A DNA stretch of 64,000 bases from Ampelomyces quisqualis. Its lineage: Eukaryota > Ascomycota > Dothideomycetes > Pleosporales > Phaeosphaeriaceae. Each line of letters begins with the position of its first letter. Position 1 is the stretch's first letter. The position numbers and the translations under genes were made by a program. The stretch lies in contig JAGTXZ010000002.1 in NCBI GenBank assembly GCA_018398575.1, forward strand, positions 250,501 through 314,500, written 5' to 3'. Below the pieces are notes generated by a model, which had not been told where the DNA came from, did not search any database, and was given only the letters and a program-made list of their open reading frames with translations. Shown here in pieces: positions 1 through 10,599 of the stretch.

Positions 1-625
1 AGGGTGACACATGCTTCCATACCCATCCCGCGTACACCTTGAATCATGGATTTGATATTTTTGAGGTTTGTCTTCCGGCCTCGCATGTCTCGCCATGCAG
101 CACCCATGCAAAATCTTGAGCTTCCATTATCTTTCGCTGCACGTGCGGCTTCTAGCACTGATTCCACAGAGCTCAACTTTGTCGCTTTGAGACCAGTATC
201 GTGTCGCGACGACTGTGCACAGTACGAACAGTCTTCACTACACCCACCAGTCTTGATGTTGAAAAGAGTGCACATCTGAATTGCAGCTGGATCGTGGAAC
301 CGCCGATGGACTGTAGCCTGTCACCAGGGCCGTGAGGTTAAGTCATTCAGCGCGCAATGACATTACATACCGAGGCATAAGTCAGATCGACCAAAGATGT
401 GTTGTAAACTTCAGCAATTTGATCCTTTGTCCAGTTCGTACGAGGAGCAGTTGCATGAAGCGCATTCTCGAACACTGAAGAAGCGTTCTGTGCAACTGGT
501 GGAGTCACCCGCTGGGGTTGGGGATCGACTGCCCCGTCCAGCACAGTGCTGAAGTCGCGAAAGCTATGCTGCGCGCGAGGGAGAACCGGCGAACGAAGTG
601 CGCGGACGAGAGTTCTTTGAGCCAT
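1..625 (-). CDS. BIO2: Biotin synthase, mitochondrial (5' part, runs off the left edge)
   Basis: Radical-SAM enzyme that inserts sulfur into dethiobiotin, the last step of biotin synthesis, normally mitochondrial. The start codon is at 623-625. Exon 1 is 371-625 (85 codons). A 53-nt intron at 318-370 has GTATGT donor and CAG acceptor. Exon 2 is 317-1 and continues outside the window. Without the splice the frame stops at once. The first ~30 residues are rich in Arg, Ser and Ala with no acidic residue until after the FRDFST stretch, as expected of a mitochondrial presequence. TNWTKDQIAEVYNTSLVDL matches the family N-terminus. Exon 2 has the radical-SAM cluster motif C-SED-C-SY-C (residues 111, 115, 118) followed by AQSSRHDTGL, and later FCMGAAWRDM, both diagnostic of BioB/Bio2. 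The sequence is intact with normal codon use and no RIP, although the AT-rich block starts only about 320 bp upstream of the start codon. About half of the protein is visible. Confidence 0.96.
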
Positions 626-945
626 TGTCTACTGATTCGGAGATGCGCAAAAAGTACAGATATCAAGCTGAATAACTGTTTGATCTGAAAAAAACGGCTG
701 CTCTAAAGAGGCGTGGGGCAAACGTAAGTAGTAGAGCACGTTCAGCCTAAGGCGACGACGAGCAACTAGTGATGCATCGCCAGCTCAACACGCCTACCGG
801 GCCCACAACCCAAGTCCGGTCGGCTTGGTGGAGCGGGCAGCTACTCGGGCCTACCCGTCTACACCAAGAACAAAGACAACTAGGAGACAGTACCCCCGCC
901 CAAAGCTGACCTGAGGTCAGCTTTCCCAAGCCAGATTATATTTTA
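626..945. other. Upstream region of BIO2 up to the AT-block boundary
   Basis: GC-balanced sequence that should hold the BIO2 promoter. I see no coding similarity. A 60-codon open frame on the minus strand here (747-929) is Cys/Ser/Trp-rich and unlike any family I know. Base composition changes abruptly at about 945. Confidence 0.5.
902..924. repeat. Perfect 11-bp inverted repeat (hairpin) at the block edge
   Basis: AAAGCTGACCT at 902-912 and its exact reverse complement AGGTCAGCTTT at 914-924 are separated by one G. The hairpin lies about 20 bp before the GC-to-AT transition. It could be a terminator-like stem, a protein-binding dyad, or the end of an old insertion; nothing here decides. Confidence 0.6.
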
Positions 946-1257
946 GTGCTGCAAATGCGTTGATGGTACTATCTACAACGCGTTTTTTAAGACTAAGGTA
1001 TTTAGTTAACTGTTCTAGCTATAGTAATATACTTAACTAGAGTAAGTTCTACTTTATTAATAGGTTAGCTTAAATATTAGCTAATATCTACTCTAGTTAG
1101 ATTAAATAAGAATAGGAAGCTAAGCTACTCTCTTATTACTAAGCTTTAGTTAGTATTTGTTACTCTTAAGTCTGTAGAGAAAACCTTTAGGCCTTATCTA
1201 CTATTACTTACTATTAGTCCTTATTTAGAAGATAAATAGGTAAGCTTAGTTATTAAA
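946..1257. other. RIP-degraded AT-rich sequence
   Basis: First 300 bp of the AT block. CA and TG are almost absent. It continues without a break into the Copia-1 segment at 1258-1692 and is probably more of that element, but the second copy is replaced by hAT-3 at this point, so homology cannot be checked inside the window. Confidence 0.5.
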
Positions 1258-1692
1258 ACTATAGAAGCTAAGTAATACTATAGACTAGATTATTATAAGT
1301 AAAAAGATTAAATAACTTGTTCTATACTATGTAAAGATATATTAGATTAGATACACTAAGCTAAGAGATAGCTTAATTAGTTAGTCTAGTTCTAAATAGA
1401 ATCTTACTTCTCTAGTAACATACTTAGGTATTATATATAACAACCTTGTAATCTACTAATTTATATACTCTGTTATACACTCTCTAGATTAGGTAAACTT
1501 ATTAGCTTACCTAATCTATTTAGTAGATTAAAAGTAGTAATAGAGGTAAATAGTAAGGCTACTCTATATTTTAGGTGTTACTTTATTCTATTTCTTAGCT
1601 TAAACGTATACTATTAGCGTATAAATTCCTAATTATTTACTATATATGTAACTAACTCTAATATTAGTCTTACCTACTTAAAATTATAGCCT
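1258..1692 (-). mobile_element. 3'-side segment of Copia-1, cut off by Gypsy-A1
   Basis: This segment is the reverse complement of about 53,757-54,190 (for example the shared stretch AGATTAGGTAAACTTATTAG). It abuts the left LTR of Gypsy-A1, and the rest of Copia-1 resumes at 15,793. In Copia-2 the two parts are contiguous at about 53,753-53,757 (AGAGT, complement ACTCT). That site matches the flanks AGCCT (1688-1692) and AGACT (15,793-15,797). This piece is therefore the distal end of Copia-1 displaced by 14.1 kb. No coding frame is recognisable. Confidence 0.75.
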
Positions 1693-2051
1693 TGTAATAA
1701 TATAGGTAGGTATAGCTATTAGAATTAAATTAGATACGTATTAGAGGTATATAGAAGTACGTATTATATTAGAGATTCTAGGTTAGCTTTATACCTATAG
1801 GTACAGTAGTAAATAGGTAGGGGTTAAGTAGAGTTAGAGTAGCTTTACGTAAGACTCTAAACCTATCTAACTCTTTACCTAATCTTTTTACGCTAATAGG
1901 AGGTAGAAGTTAGAGTACAGGTAATTAATAGTAGGTTAAGGTAAGGTTGTATAAGTTTCGCGCAAGTAATTAAAATTTGATATATAGTATACTTTCTAAA
2001 TAGATTATTAGCGTAACAAGAGGTATATAAGTATAATCTAAGTATACTCTA

Positions 2052-2054
<3 letters not shown>

Positions 2055-2084
<30 letters not shown>
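2055..2084. repeat. (TA)n microsatellite
   Basis: About 15 uninterrupted TA units inside hAT-1. RIP converts CA/TG to TA, so such runs can grow from ordinary sequence in this context. Confidence 0.9.
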
Positions 2085-2086
<2 letters not shown>

Positions 2087-5000
2087 TTTCTAAATATATA
2101 TTTAATCTTAAAGAGGTAGAAACACGTTAAGAATATTAAGAAACTAATATTTATTACGTTTATTTATTATATAGGTAGACGTAGTATAACTTTATTTCTT
2201 AAATATAGTAAGCTTCTAGCTTCTGCAATTTCTATATACACTAAGCTAAAAGATTAAACTTTTTGTAGTACTTAAGAGCTAGCTATATATTTTTATACTA
2301 TATAGTAACTTTCTTTGCATAAATTATGTTAATATTAGTATCTATAATAAATTAGTATTTTGCAATAAAATAAGAAAAATTACTATACTTTTAAAAAAGC
2401 TAACTAGAAAAGCCTTAGCAGCTTCTTATAGTGCCTTAATAGCTAATTGCTAGAAGTAGACGTAGGGCATTTTTTTGTATTACTTACTAGCAATTTTGCA
2501 GATAACTTGCTAGAACAGCAGCTTATAGATAAGGAGCTTAGTAGTCTTTTAGTAGCAGCAGATTTTACGCAAAGCTATAGCTATACTTAGTTAGTATAGA
2601 ACTGTAATAAAGAAACGTAATAACTTACTACTAGGCTTAAAGTAGATAATTTTTTTGGTCTTACCTTTCTAGTAGTAGAGGCAAGGCTTTTTCTAGTAGA
2701 CTTTCTAGTAAGGTCTTTAGCAACTTCTATACTACTAGTAACTGCGTTGTTAACCTTTGCTTTATGTTTACAAGAGGCTATTATAGTAGTGTTATAGGTT
2801 ATAGAGTTACTACTATTATATTTTTAGTGTTTTAACCCCCTTGTAAATAAGTAGTAAGGTAGGCTTAGCGTAGAAAATTACCTCTTAGCGTAAAAATTCT
2901 AATGTTAAACTAGTAGAACAGTTAATTAGTTAAAAACGTAATAAAAAAATATATTAACTTATTGTCTTACCTGGAATTAGCTGCTAGTTCTACCTAGCTA
3001 TAAATTAAAAATAAAAAGTAAAGTTTTATAAGGTTAATTTTATATAGGTAAGGTAGCAAAAGGTAGTAAGCGCAGGCTGTAAGGTAGAAAACTACGCTAG
3101 CAGCTAACGCAACACATAGACTAACTCTACCTGTTTTCTAGGTAGTAGGCTACTAAAAAAAACACTAGAACTATACACCTATATTAGCTACGCGCTTTAT
3201 TACATTGTTTTATTACGCTTAACACTACAGAATTAATTAAATCTAAGGAAATTAACGTTGTTAATTAGCTAGAGGGCTTTCTACTACCTCTTCTAGTTAA
3301 AATCCTACTATATTTTAAAGAAGAGAAGTAGGCTAAACTTACTAAGTTAAAGGCACTAAATTTTTGTTGTTAATTATATTAATATATCTAGTATTTTACT
3401 TCTAGAGATAATAAAATTAGCTATATTCTTAATTCTTGTAGTAGTAAGACTCTAAAGCAAGGCTACCTAATAAATTTCTAGGTCTACTCTAGTATATAAC
3501 TTAGCAGCAGCGCTATATAATTAAGGGAGCTAGCTGCTATTATAAAGGCTAAGTCTTTAGATTAATTAGCTAAGTACTAGCTTAAGAAGAAGATTAAGAA
3601 GAGTGTTAGGTATAAGGCGTTGTCTCTAAGGCAGTAGAATAAGAAGCTTAAGAATAAGCTTAAGGCTCTAGTAGTAAAGCGCTTTGCTAGTAAGTAGTTA
3701 GGTAAGTTATTACACTTTTTTATTATATATATTTTACTTATATTACATAGCTAAGTAGTTAATAACCTCTATTTCCTAAGTTAAAAAAAATAAGAGGTTA
3801 TTTAAATTAAGATTAATATATACGCCTAAAATTTTGCTATAGAAGAGTCTGCTTTAGCGCTAGCAGACTCTTTAAAAAAGCTAATAATATATTAAGCTTA
3901 CACTTAAATATACAGAGCTAGTAGAGCTTAAGAGAAGATTATTTAGAAAGAGTACACTTATAGGCTGCACCTTCTTAAGACTAATAGCTTTAAGACACTT
4001 TAGCTTAAGGCTAAATAGCTTAAGTTTTGTAATAAGCTAACGCTAGAAGAATAGGCTCTAGTAATAGATTAGAATTGGTAGTAAGTTTATTACACTTCTT
4101 TATTACATACTTACACTAACCTAACTTATAAGAGGCGTAAACTAATACCTCTTCTAGAGTTTACTTCTAACCTAGTGCTTTATAGCAATAGGCTATATAT
4201 TAAGAAACGTGATAAGACTAAGTATAAGGAAGAAGTAGAAGATTCTAGTAAAGAGCTAGAGGCTTATTTTAAGACTCTACCTAATGTTTATAAAGATAAT
4301 TAGAATAGTAATCTATATAATAAGAATAATTAGCGTAAAGATAAGAAGGCTAGAGATCTAAGCAACAGTACTTAGAAGGGGTTTTTAGACCTAGAGTAAT
4401 ATGTAATTAGCTTCGCTGTATATTACTGCCTAATACAGCCTGTTTATTAATACCTATTATAGTTAAGTGCCAAAAAATTTACTCTTATACTAACTTTATC
4501 TAATTTTATATATTTGGCCCTAATATTTACCACTAAATAAACTAGGAAATAGCGTTCTAGGCAGAACTGCCCCTCTACTCTATTATCTAATTTTAGAATA
4601 CTTAAAACTCTATACTTATTAGATTTGTCTAACTACCTGCTGTTACCCTCTTTATTAAAACCTACTAACTACTTATTACGTTTTTTTATTATAGCTATAG
4701 AGGCAAGTAACCTACTACTAACAACTAACAACTTATATTCTAGTGTAGCTAAAATACTATATAAATTTATACAAGACGCTCTCTAAATCCTAAAACCTAG
4801 CCTTTAGAGAACAATCTATATCCTTAAACGCCTAATTTACTACACTAATTATTGCTAAAACAACGCTAAGGCTATTAGAGTATAAGATGCCTAGTAGTAG
4901 AACACTTTATAGGCCTAGAATTAAACCTATATACAATCTTAATAGAACGCAGCCTAACGCTTAGCGTATATATAGACCTAGTTTAGAAAGTACGCTTATA

Positions 5001-6899
5001 TACACACTAGCTAGCTACATATATATTGCCTAAACTATAGGTAAGTACTTTAACACTTAACTAATTATTATATTAGTATAAAATACCTTTGTAGCTACTT
5101 TAAGTTACATAAGTGCAAGAGTGTTACTAAGTCTGTTTATCTAAGGCTACCTTTTTTACTATCTACACTACAAAATAGTTAGCTACAAACTAGATCTCTA
5201 CGCTAACTATTTACTACTTAAGGATTTAAGAAGAAAATAGTACGCGTGCTTCTTAATAGTAACTAGTTGTTTTAAACTTTAGAGTAACCTTTATTGTATT
5301 ACTTTGTTAAATTTCTTTAACTAGGCATAATTATCTCTTCCTAATATAAGTTCTCTCTAAGACTTTAAAACTAATATAAGTAGGTAGCTTAAAACCTTCT
5401 CTACAACCTAAGTAGAACAACAAAAATGTCTATTACCCTAGACGCCTAGTCTGCTGCAAACTACCTTAGCTTCCTAGCTATAAAGGCCTACTATATTAAT
5501 ATTAGCTAGTAAATAAGAGAGGTCTTACTAGATTTTATTCTATTACAAGAGCGCTACACTAGAGCTTTAATAGCAGCTAATCTAATACATATACTTAAAA
5601 AAACCAATACTATAAAAAGACTTTTAGCTATTACTTGCAACAATGCCTTAAATAATAGAACTCTTACTAGAAGCCATAAAAGCTATCTTACTAACAAGGG
5701 CATTAAATAGAGCGCAAAGGAAAACACTATCTTATACTTTACTAATATTATTAACCTTATAGTCTAGGATATTATATTGCACCTAAGGCTACTAGCCTTA
5801 CCTAAAATAGAAGAAGCTAAGTAGCTTTAACGTTGCTATGTTTATTAAATTAATAATACAATGTTAATGCCAAACTTACTTTGCAAGGCATGTAAAGTCC
5901 TTTATTATAGTTCTTTATTACGCGCTTACTACTCCTTAATCCAGGTAATTTGCATTGCAAATAATTTGTTACCTTAGTAATTTAAATAATTCTTAAAAGT
6001 ATAATCTAATATACCTACGAATTAACGCCTTTTTGTAATATAAGATATAAAAACTGGATAGAACTTAACATATAATATGTGTAAGCAAGCCTGCTAGCTA
6101 GCCCTCTATATTAATAATTAGCTTAAGAAGGAAATTGCACTTAGCTAATTAATCCTAGGTAGTAATAGTAATAGCTAGGACGACAATTTGGTAGCTAATT
6201 TTAAGAACCTAAAAAGACTCTAACTAGCTCTAGCTAAATAGTTGCACCTAAGGGCTATAACCTGCAAACTAGTAAACTTTAAAACAGCTACTAACAAAAT
6301 AAGTAAAAATTATATACTACAGGCGCCTTATATATAGATAATGTACAATAGGCTTTTTAACTTCCTAGATTAGATAACTACTAAGCTATTATATAAGAAA
6401 GATAAGAGTAGTTGTTAAGAAAAGTAGCCTACTGTTATTAAAGCTGCAGCAGAGAAGAGTAAGAAAAATTATTAAAGTACTATTTACGTATAGACAAAGA
6501 GTAAGGATACCTGTATAATATAGCTACTATTCTTAATCTAAGTTAAAAGCTTTCTACGTATAAAGTAAGTTTTTTTTATTACATATATTTATTACGTTGT
6601 TAACTGTTACACGTAGGGAGATAAGTAGAAATCTGATTTTAAACGTATATATTAGCGTTAGTTCTTAGAGTATATAAGCTAATATAACATTTAACTTATA
6701 TAACTCTATAGGAACTATACCTCTATCTGCTCTACTTAGCCTTACTAATCTCTTAAAAATTAGTAGTTTAGAAGGCCTTCCAAACTTATAGCATAGTTAA
6801 GTAGAGTAAGTTCTAAGTTGTATAAAGAACTAAACCTAGGTATTAGACTAGTCTGTGCAGAGGCCTTCTACTACCTAAGTACTCTTCTAACAACTAAGG

Positions 6900-7170
6900 A
6901 CAAGAAGAGGAATCTAATAGGTATGCTAGCATAGTAGCAGGCTAACGCAGAAACCTACCTACTTCTAGCCTAGGTAGTAATAGATATACTAGCTATTTAG
7001 CTTACAAAGGTTAGGGTAGAGCGTTCTTTTAATACTATAAGAGATATTATAGAAGATTAAAGGCATAGACTTAAAGCTAAGACAATTTAGATAATTATAG
7101 TTGTTAAACACGTAATTACGCACAAGGACAACCTTTTTAGCCTACCTAAACTAGAATTACTAACTCTAAC
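6900..7170 (+). pseudogene. hAT transposase C-terminal dimerisation region (relic)
   Basis: Reading + frame 6967 onward gives DILAI, then VERSFNTIRDIIED, RHRLKAKTI and VVKH. These are separated by TAG/TAA codons that replace Gln, Arg or Trp. The VERxFNTxRD...RRxRLKAKTI pattern is the conserved C-terminal hAT dimerisation motif. A corresponding piece lies on the minus strand near 42,830-43,010 in hAT-2. The upstream catalytic domain is too mutated to delimit by eye. The element is non-functional as it stands. Confidence 0.75.
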
Positions 7171-8375
7171 ACGTTAACTTAGCGCTAAAACAGTCTAGAA
7201 CCTATATAAGATTTAGAGACTAGATCCTTGTTCTAGCCCTGTTAACACTAGAATAAGGCGCTTTACAGATCTAACAAGTAATAAAGAGGATAGAAATAAA
7301 AGTAAAGGCAGTAATAGGATAGATTTTGCAACTCCTTCTTTAGGTATCTATTTAGAGACTCTTGTGCGTAACATGCCTAAGTAGTAGCTATAAAGGAAGA
7401 GATTAAAGCCCTTACGCTACCTTAACTAGTTAGCATAATAAAGAATTGTAATAAAGAAAAGCTTACTAGCTAATTAAATACTACTAATTTTAAAAATTAT
7501 ATTTCTATACTAAGATTTAGTTTTTATGCACTAATTTAAATAGATATTACTCTAGTAACGTCTCTAATTTTAAGATTATTCTTTTAGTAAGCTAATTTCT
7601 CTTACTCTACTATATACTAAAGTAATATACTATTTTAGAAGTTATAGTAAAGAGCGTTGTATAAGTATAACCTAATAGTAGGTAGCTTAACCTAACTACA
7701 AACCTAACCTATATCTAGTACCTATGCAACCTAACTCTAACCTATACTCTAGCTCTACTATAACCTAACTCCTACCCTACCTCCTATACTATTAACCTCT
7801 ACCTACCCCCTACCTAAAGGAAAGCCCCCTCTACCTATTTACTAGCGTACCTATAGGTCTGATACAAAAGAATAAAAGAAACTTATTCTTTATCTAATAT
7901 AATAGGCTGATACTAATAGTAGGCGTAGTAACAAAGTTAGAGCGTTATTAAAGAGCGTTTAGTACTATTCTACTAACCTCTTACATAATCTGTTACTAAG
8001 CCCTTTATAAGGTATTAGATATAATATATATTTGTATATATTTGTTATATTACTCTTCTTCTTGAAATTTATAGTCTCTATTAATTAGGTCTATATTAGT
8101 GCGCTTTTATATACCTTTTAAAATTCTTTAAAAGTCTTATTTACCTTAACTTAGATTTCGAATAACGCGCTATAGCTGTTTATTATTGTTTTACTTAGCG
8201 TAGCAGCGCGTTTATTATTCTAACTTTACCTAGAGTTTCTTAAGTATATATATAAGGCTAGCTCTTAGGTCTACTACTTCTTTATACTCTCTCTCTCTAC
8301 ATTTGTATACCTAAAGCTATCTAAGCCTTATTCTAATCTAATTACTAGCGAACTATATAGTAGATATACACAATA

Positions 8376-9046
8376 CCTATTTCTATCTCTTCTAGAGCTT
8401 ATTCTTTAGCCTATTAGATTATTTACCTATAGGCTGTAAGAGCTTTCACTTGCAGCTATTTTAATATTAAGTTTAGATTCTATTTAGATATATCTAAGAA
8501 GTGTGTATACTATATACTCTTATATAAGAAGTATTACCTAGTTTCCTAATATGTAGCCTAGGAGTATAATAGCCTTTCTAAGGCCTTTAACTATAGGTTT
8601 ACTACCTTAGGTAGAGATAAGTCTAACAAGGTAGTATTAGAGAAAAAGGCTAGCGTCTAGGCAGTAGCATTTTAGTTAGCTACTGTAGTATAAGTAAGTA
8701 CTATATAAGTAGCTAATATAAATACTACTAACTTGCTTGTTAGCGCTTATTACTACTTGTTAGCGCTTATTACTAGAGAAAGAAGATAGCTAGAGAAATT
8801 AGGAGGATAGCTAAGGAGGTTAGGTTACTTAGGTAGAGTACAGCTAGGTTAACTAGTGTAGTTGCCTAGCTAATAAATATCTTAATAGTATTAAGAGTAG
8901 ATTAAGTAGAAGAGTAGTTAGATAGTACTTATAGTAGGTAAAGCTATAACAGAGGATAACTAGGTAGTGCGTTAGTGTCTGTAGCTAGGGATTTAGATAG
9001 TTAAGAGTATTCTACTAGTAGTAATAATAGTCTACTATTAGATCTA
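8376..9046 (+). pseudogene. Antisense accessory ORF of Gypsy-A1 (relic)
   Basis: On the strand opposite to pol, between the 3' end of pol and the 3' LTR, a coherent frame reads through with TAG/TAA interruptions: FRFYLDISK, KKYYLV, KYNSL, KAFNYRFTTLGRDKSNKVV, then a basic, Leu-rich helical tail. The same peptides occur in Gypsy-A2 at 28,290-28,937. That copy has MFRFYLDMFK and RFATLGRDKSNKVAAF, so the frame was protein-coding before RIP. A 20-bp tandem duplication around 8740-8777 shifts the frame in this copy. MITE A interrupts the last codons. I do not recognise the protein family. Confidence 0.55.
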
Positions 9047-9892
9047 CGTTAGGAAAATACAACGTTGGCGACATCCGCGACATTAGCGACACTGTTGGAA
9101 CAGTTGACCAGACAGTTCTCAACTGTACTCGACTGTCCCTAGGGTCTCCTATTTGTTCTGGCCGCCTAATTAGACTGAAACGCTCAAATTAATCTGCCTG
9201 ATCCACTGGACCCACCTGCCCCACCCGCACCATTACGTCATTATCCTAAAAACCAAAAATATAGAGCTTAATTTTCTCTTTAAAACGTACTTTTCAGATT
9301 TCTTATAGCTGCTCTCGTTGTTGAGAAGCAAGGCAGTGAAGTTTGTAGAGTTTTAAAGTTCTTTGCCAAGGCTTGTTTTCGCTAAAGCTCTAGCACTTTA
9401 ACTAGATAATATATTATATTTTTTATTAAAGAAATAGTAACTAAAGTGCAGATTTTACTTTAGGACATTTTATTATAATATATTATATGGGGGGCGCGTA
9501 GATCTATTGTGTCGAATATACTTAAAGTTTTTTTAAAAAAGTTTATAACTTTAACGCGCTATATCTTAATAACTAGAGCAGCTACAAAAATTCTGAATAG
9601 TGCATTTTAAAGAGGGAATTCCGCTCTATACTTTTTATATTTTTGGGTTACTTACGTAATCATGAAAATACAGCAATACAGTTACGTAAGTAAAATTGGC
9701 AACATTAGCAACACTAGCAACTCTGTTAGATCTAGCAACTCTGTTAGGTTGCTATTAGGTTGCTGTTAGGTTGCTAGCGACTAGAAGTAAGTGGAGCAAC
9801 TTTGGCAAATTGTCTAGTAGATAGTATTACTGTTAGGCCGCCGCAGGTTGTAGCAATTGGGCTAATCAGATTAATCTTAAATTTTCCTAACG
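9047..9892 (+). mobile_element. MITE A: 846-bp foldback element, TA target
   Basis: Termini CGTTAGGAAAAT and ATTTTCCTAACG are inverted repeats flanked by TA on both sides (9045-9046, 9893-9894). The sister Gypsy-A2 has the empty site GATCTAATAGAAGAG at about 28,920-28,934, where removal of the element plus one TA gives exactly that sequence. Inner arms at about 9230-9330 and 9545-9655 are an imperfect inverted repeat of ~100 bp. A second dyad, ACTTACGTAA / TTACGTAAGT, lies at 9650-9691. No transposase is encoded. The TA target suggests mobilisation by a Tc1/mariner/pogo transposase. The left third is nearly free of RIP. Confidence 0.9.
9746..9776. repeat. Subterminal tandem motif of the MITE
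   Basis: Three near-identical copies of TTAGGTTGCT in a row inside MITE A. They are also present in copies B and C. Short subterminal repeats of this sort often bind transposase. Confidence 0.6.
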
Positions 9893-10599
9893 TAATAGAA
9901 GAGTAAGACTCTTATTGTTAATAGTTGTTACCTACTAGTATAGTAGTTACAATATTAAGTTTAAATTCCCTAATATAATTGTCTTAAAATGCTGTAAGAT
10001 CTTTAACTTCTTTTTTCTATACTATAATCTACTTAGCTAACGCTTGTAAGAGTTCTAGCTATTTTAGGTAGCGTTTATAGAACGCTTGCAATATATATAA
10101 GGCTTCTATAAAGTTTAATATATTATACTAGGTAGAGTTAGAGTTATAACCTACCTATTTTGCGCGATACTTTAGAATAGAGCAGTACAGCTTGCTAGCT
10201 AGGATCTCTTCTACTAGATAGGTTTAGGCTTAGCTAACTAGGCAGGAGATTATTAGAGTTCTTATAGAGAACGTCTAGAGTAAATATATTATAAACCTTA
10301 GAGCCTTTAGGTAGCTTTAGTTAGAATAAATAGCTAACTTATTCTAAAACTTTAAAGAGGCTTTCCTATAATTTAGCGAGTTTGTAACTTAGGTAGGTAA
10401 CAAATAGGTTTTAGGTTAACAGGTAAACCTTGTTACCTACTAACTAGTTAACAAGTTGTTAATATTTGTTTACTTTAGTAGCTATCTGTTACTACGCCTT
10501 TTCTATATTATCTTTAGCTATATACTAGGCGTTATATATATAGGTAGCTAAGCTTAAAGTGTCTTTAATATTTATATTCTTATAGTTTATAGTAGATAA

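Larger units (their letters stand above)
1802..7849 (+). mobile_element. hAT-1: hAT-superfamily DNA transposon inside the Gypsy-A1 LTR
   Basis: The insertion splits the LTR and is flanked by CCTATAGG at 1794-1801 and 7850-7857. This is an 8-bp target duplication, as expected for hAT; the palindromic context TACCTATAGGTA leaves a few bases of ambiguity. Terminal inverted repeats are TACAGTAGTAAATAGGTAG on the left and TACGCTAGTAAATAGGTAG read inward from the right. Removing the element restores a 301-bp LTR colinear with the other three copies. The transposase dimerisation region lies near 6900-7110. Length is 6.05 kb, long for a hAT, so other cargo or inserts may be present. A (TA)n run lies at about 2055-2084. 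Confidence 0.85.

Noticed and set aside
747..929. 60-codon open frame on the minus strand upstream of BIO2
   Set aside because: No family resemblance, odd composition, and it overlaps the hairpin; probably chance in GC-balanced DNA.
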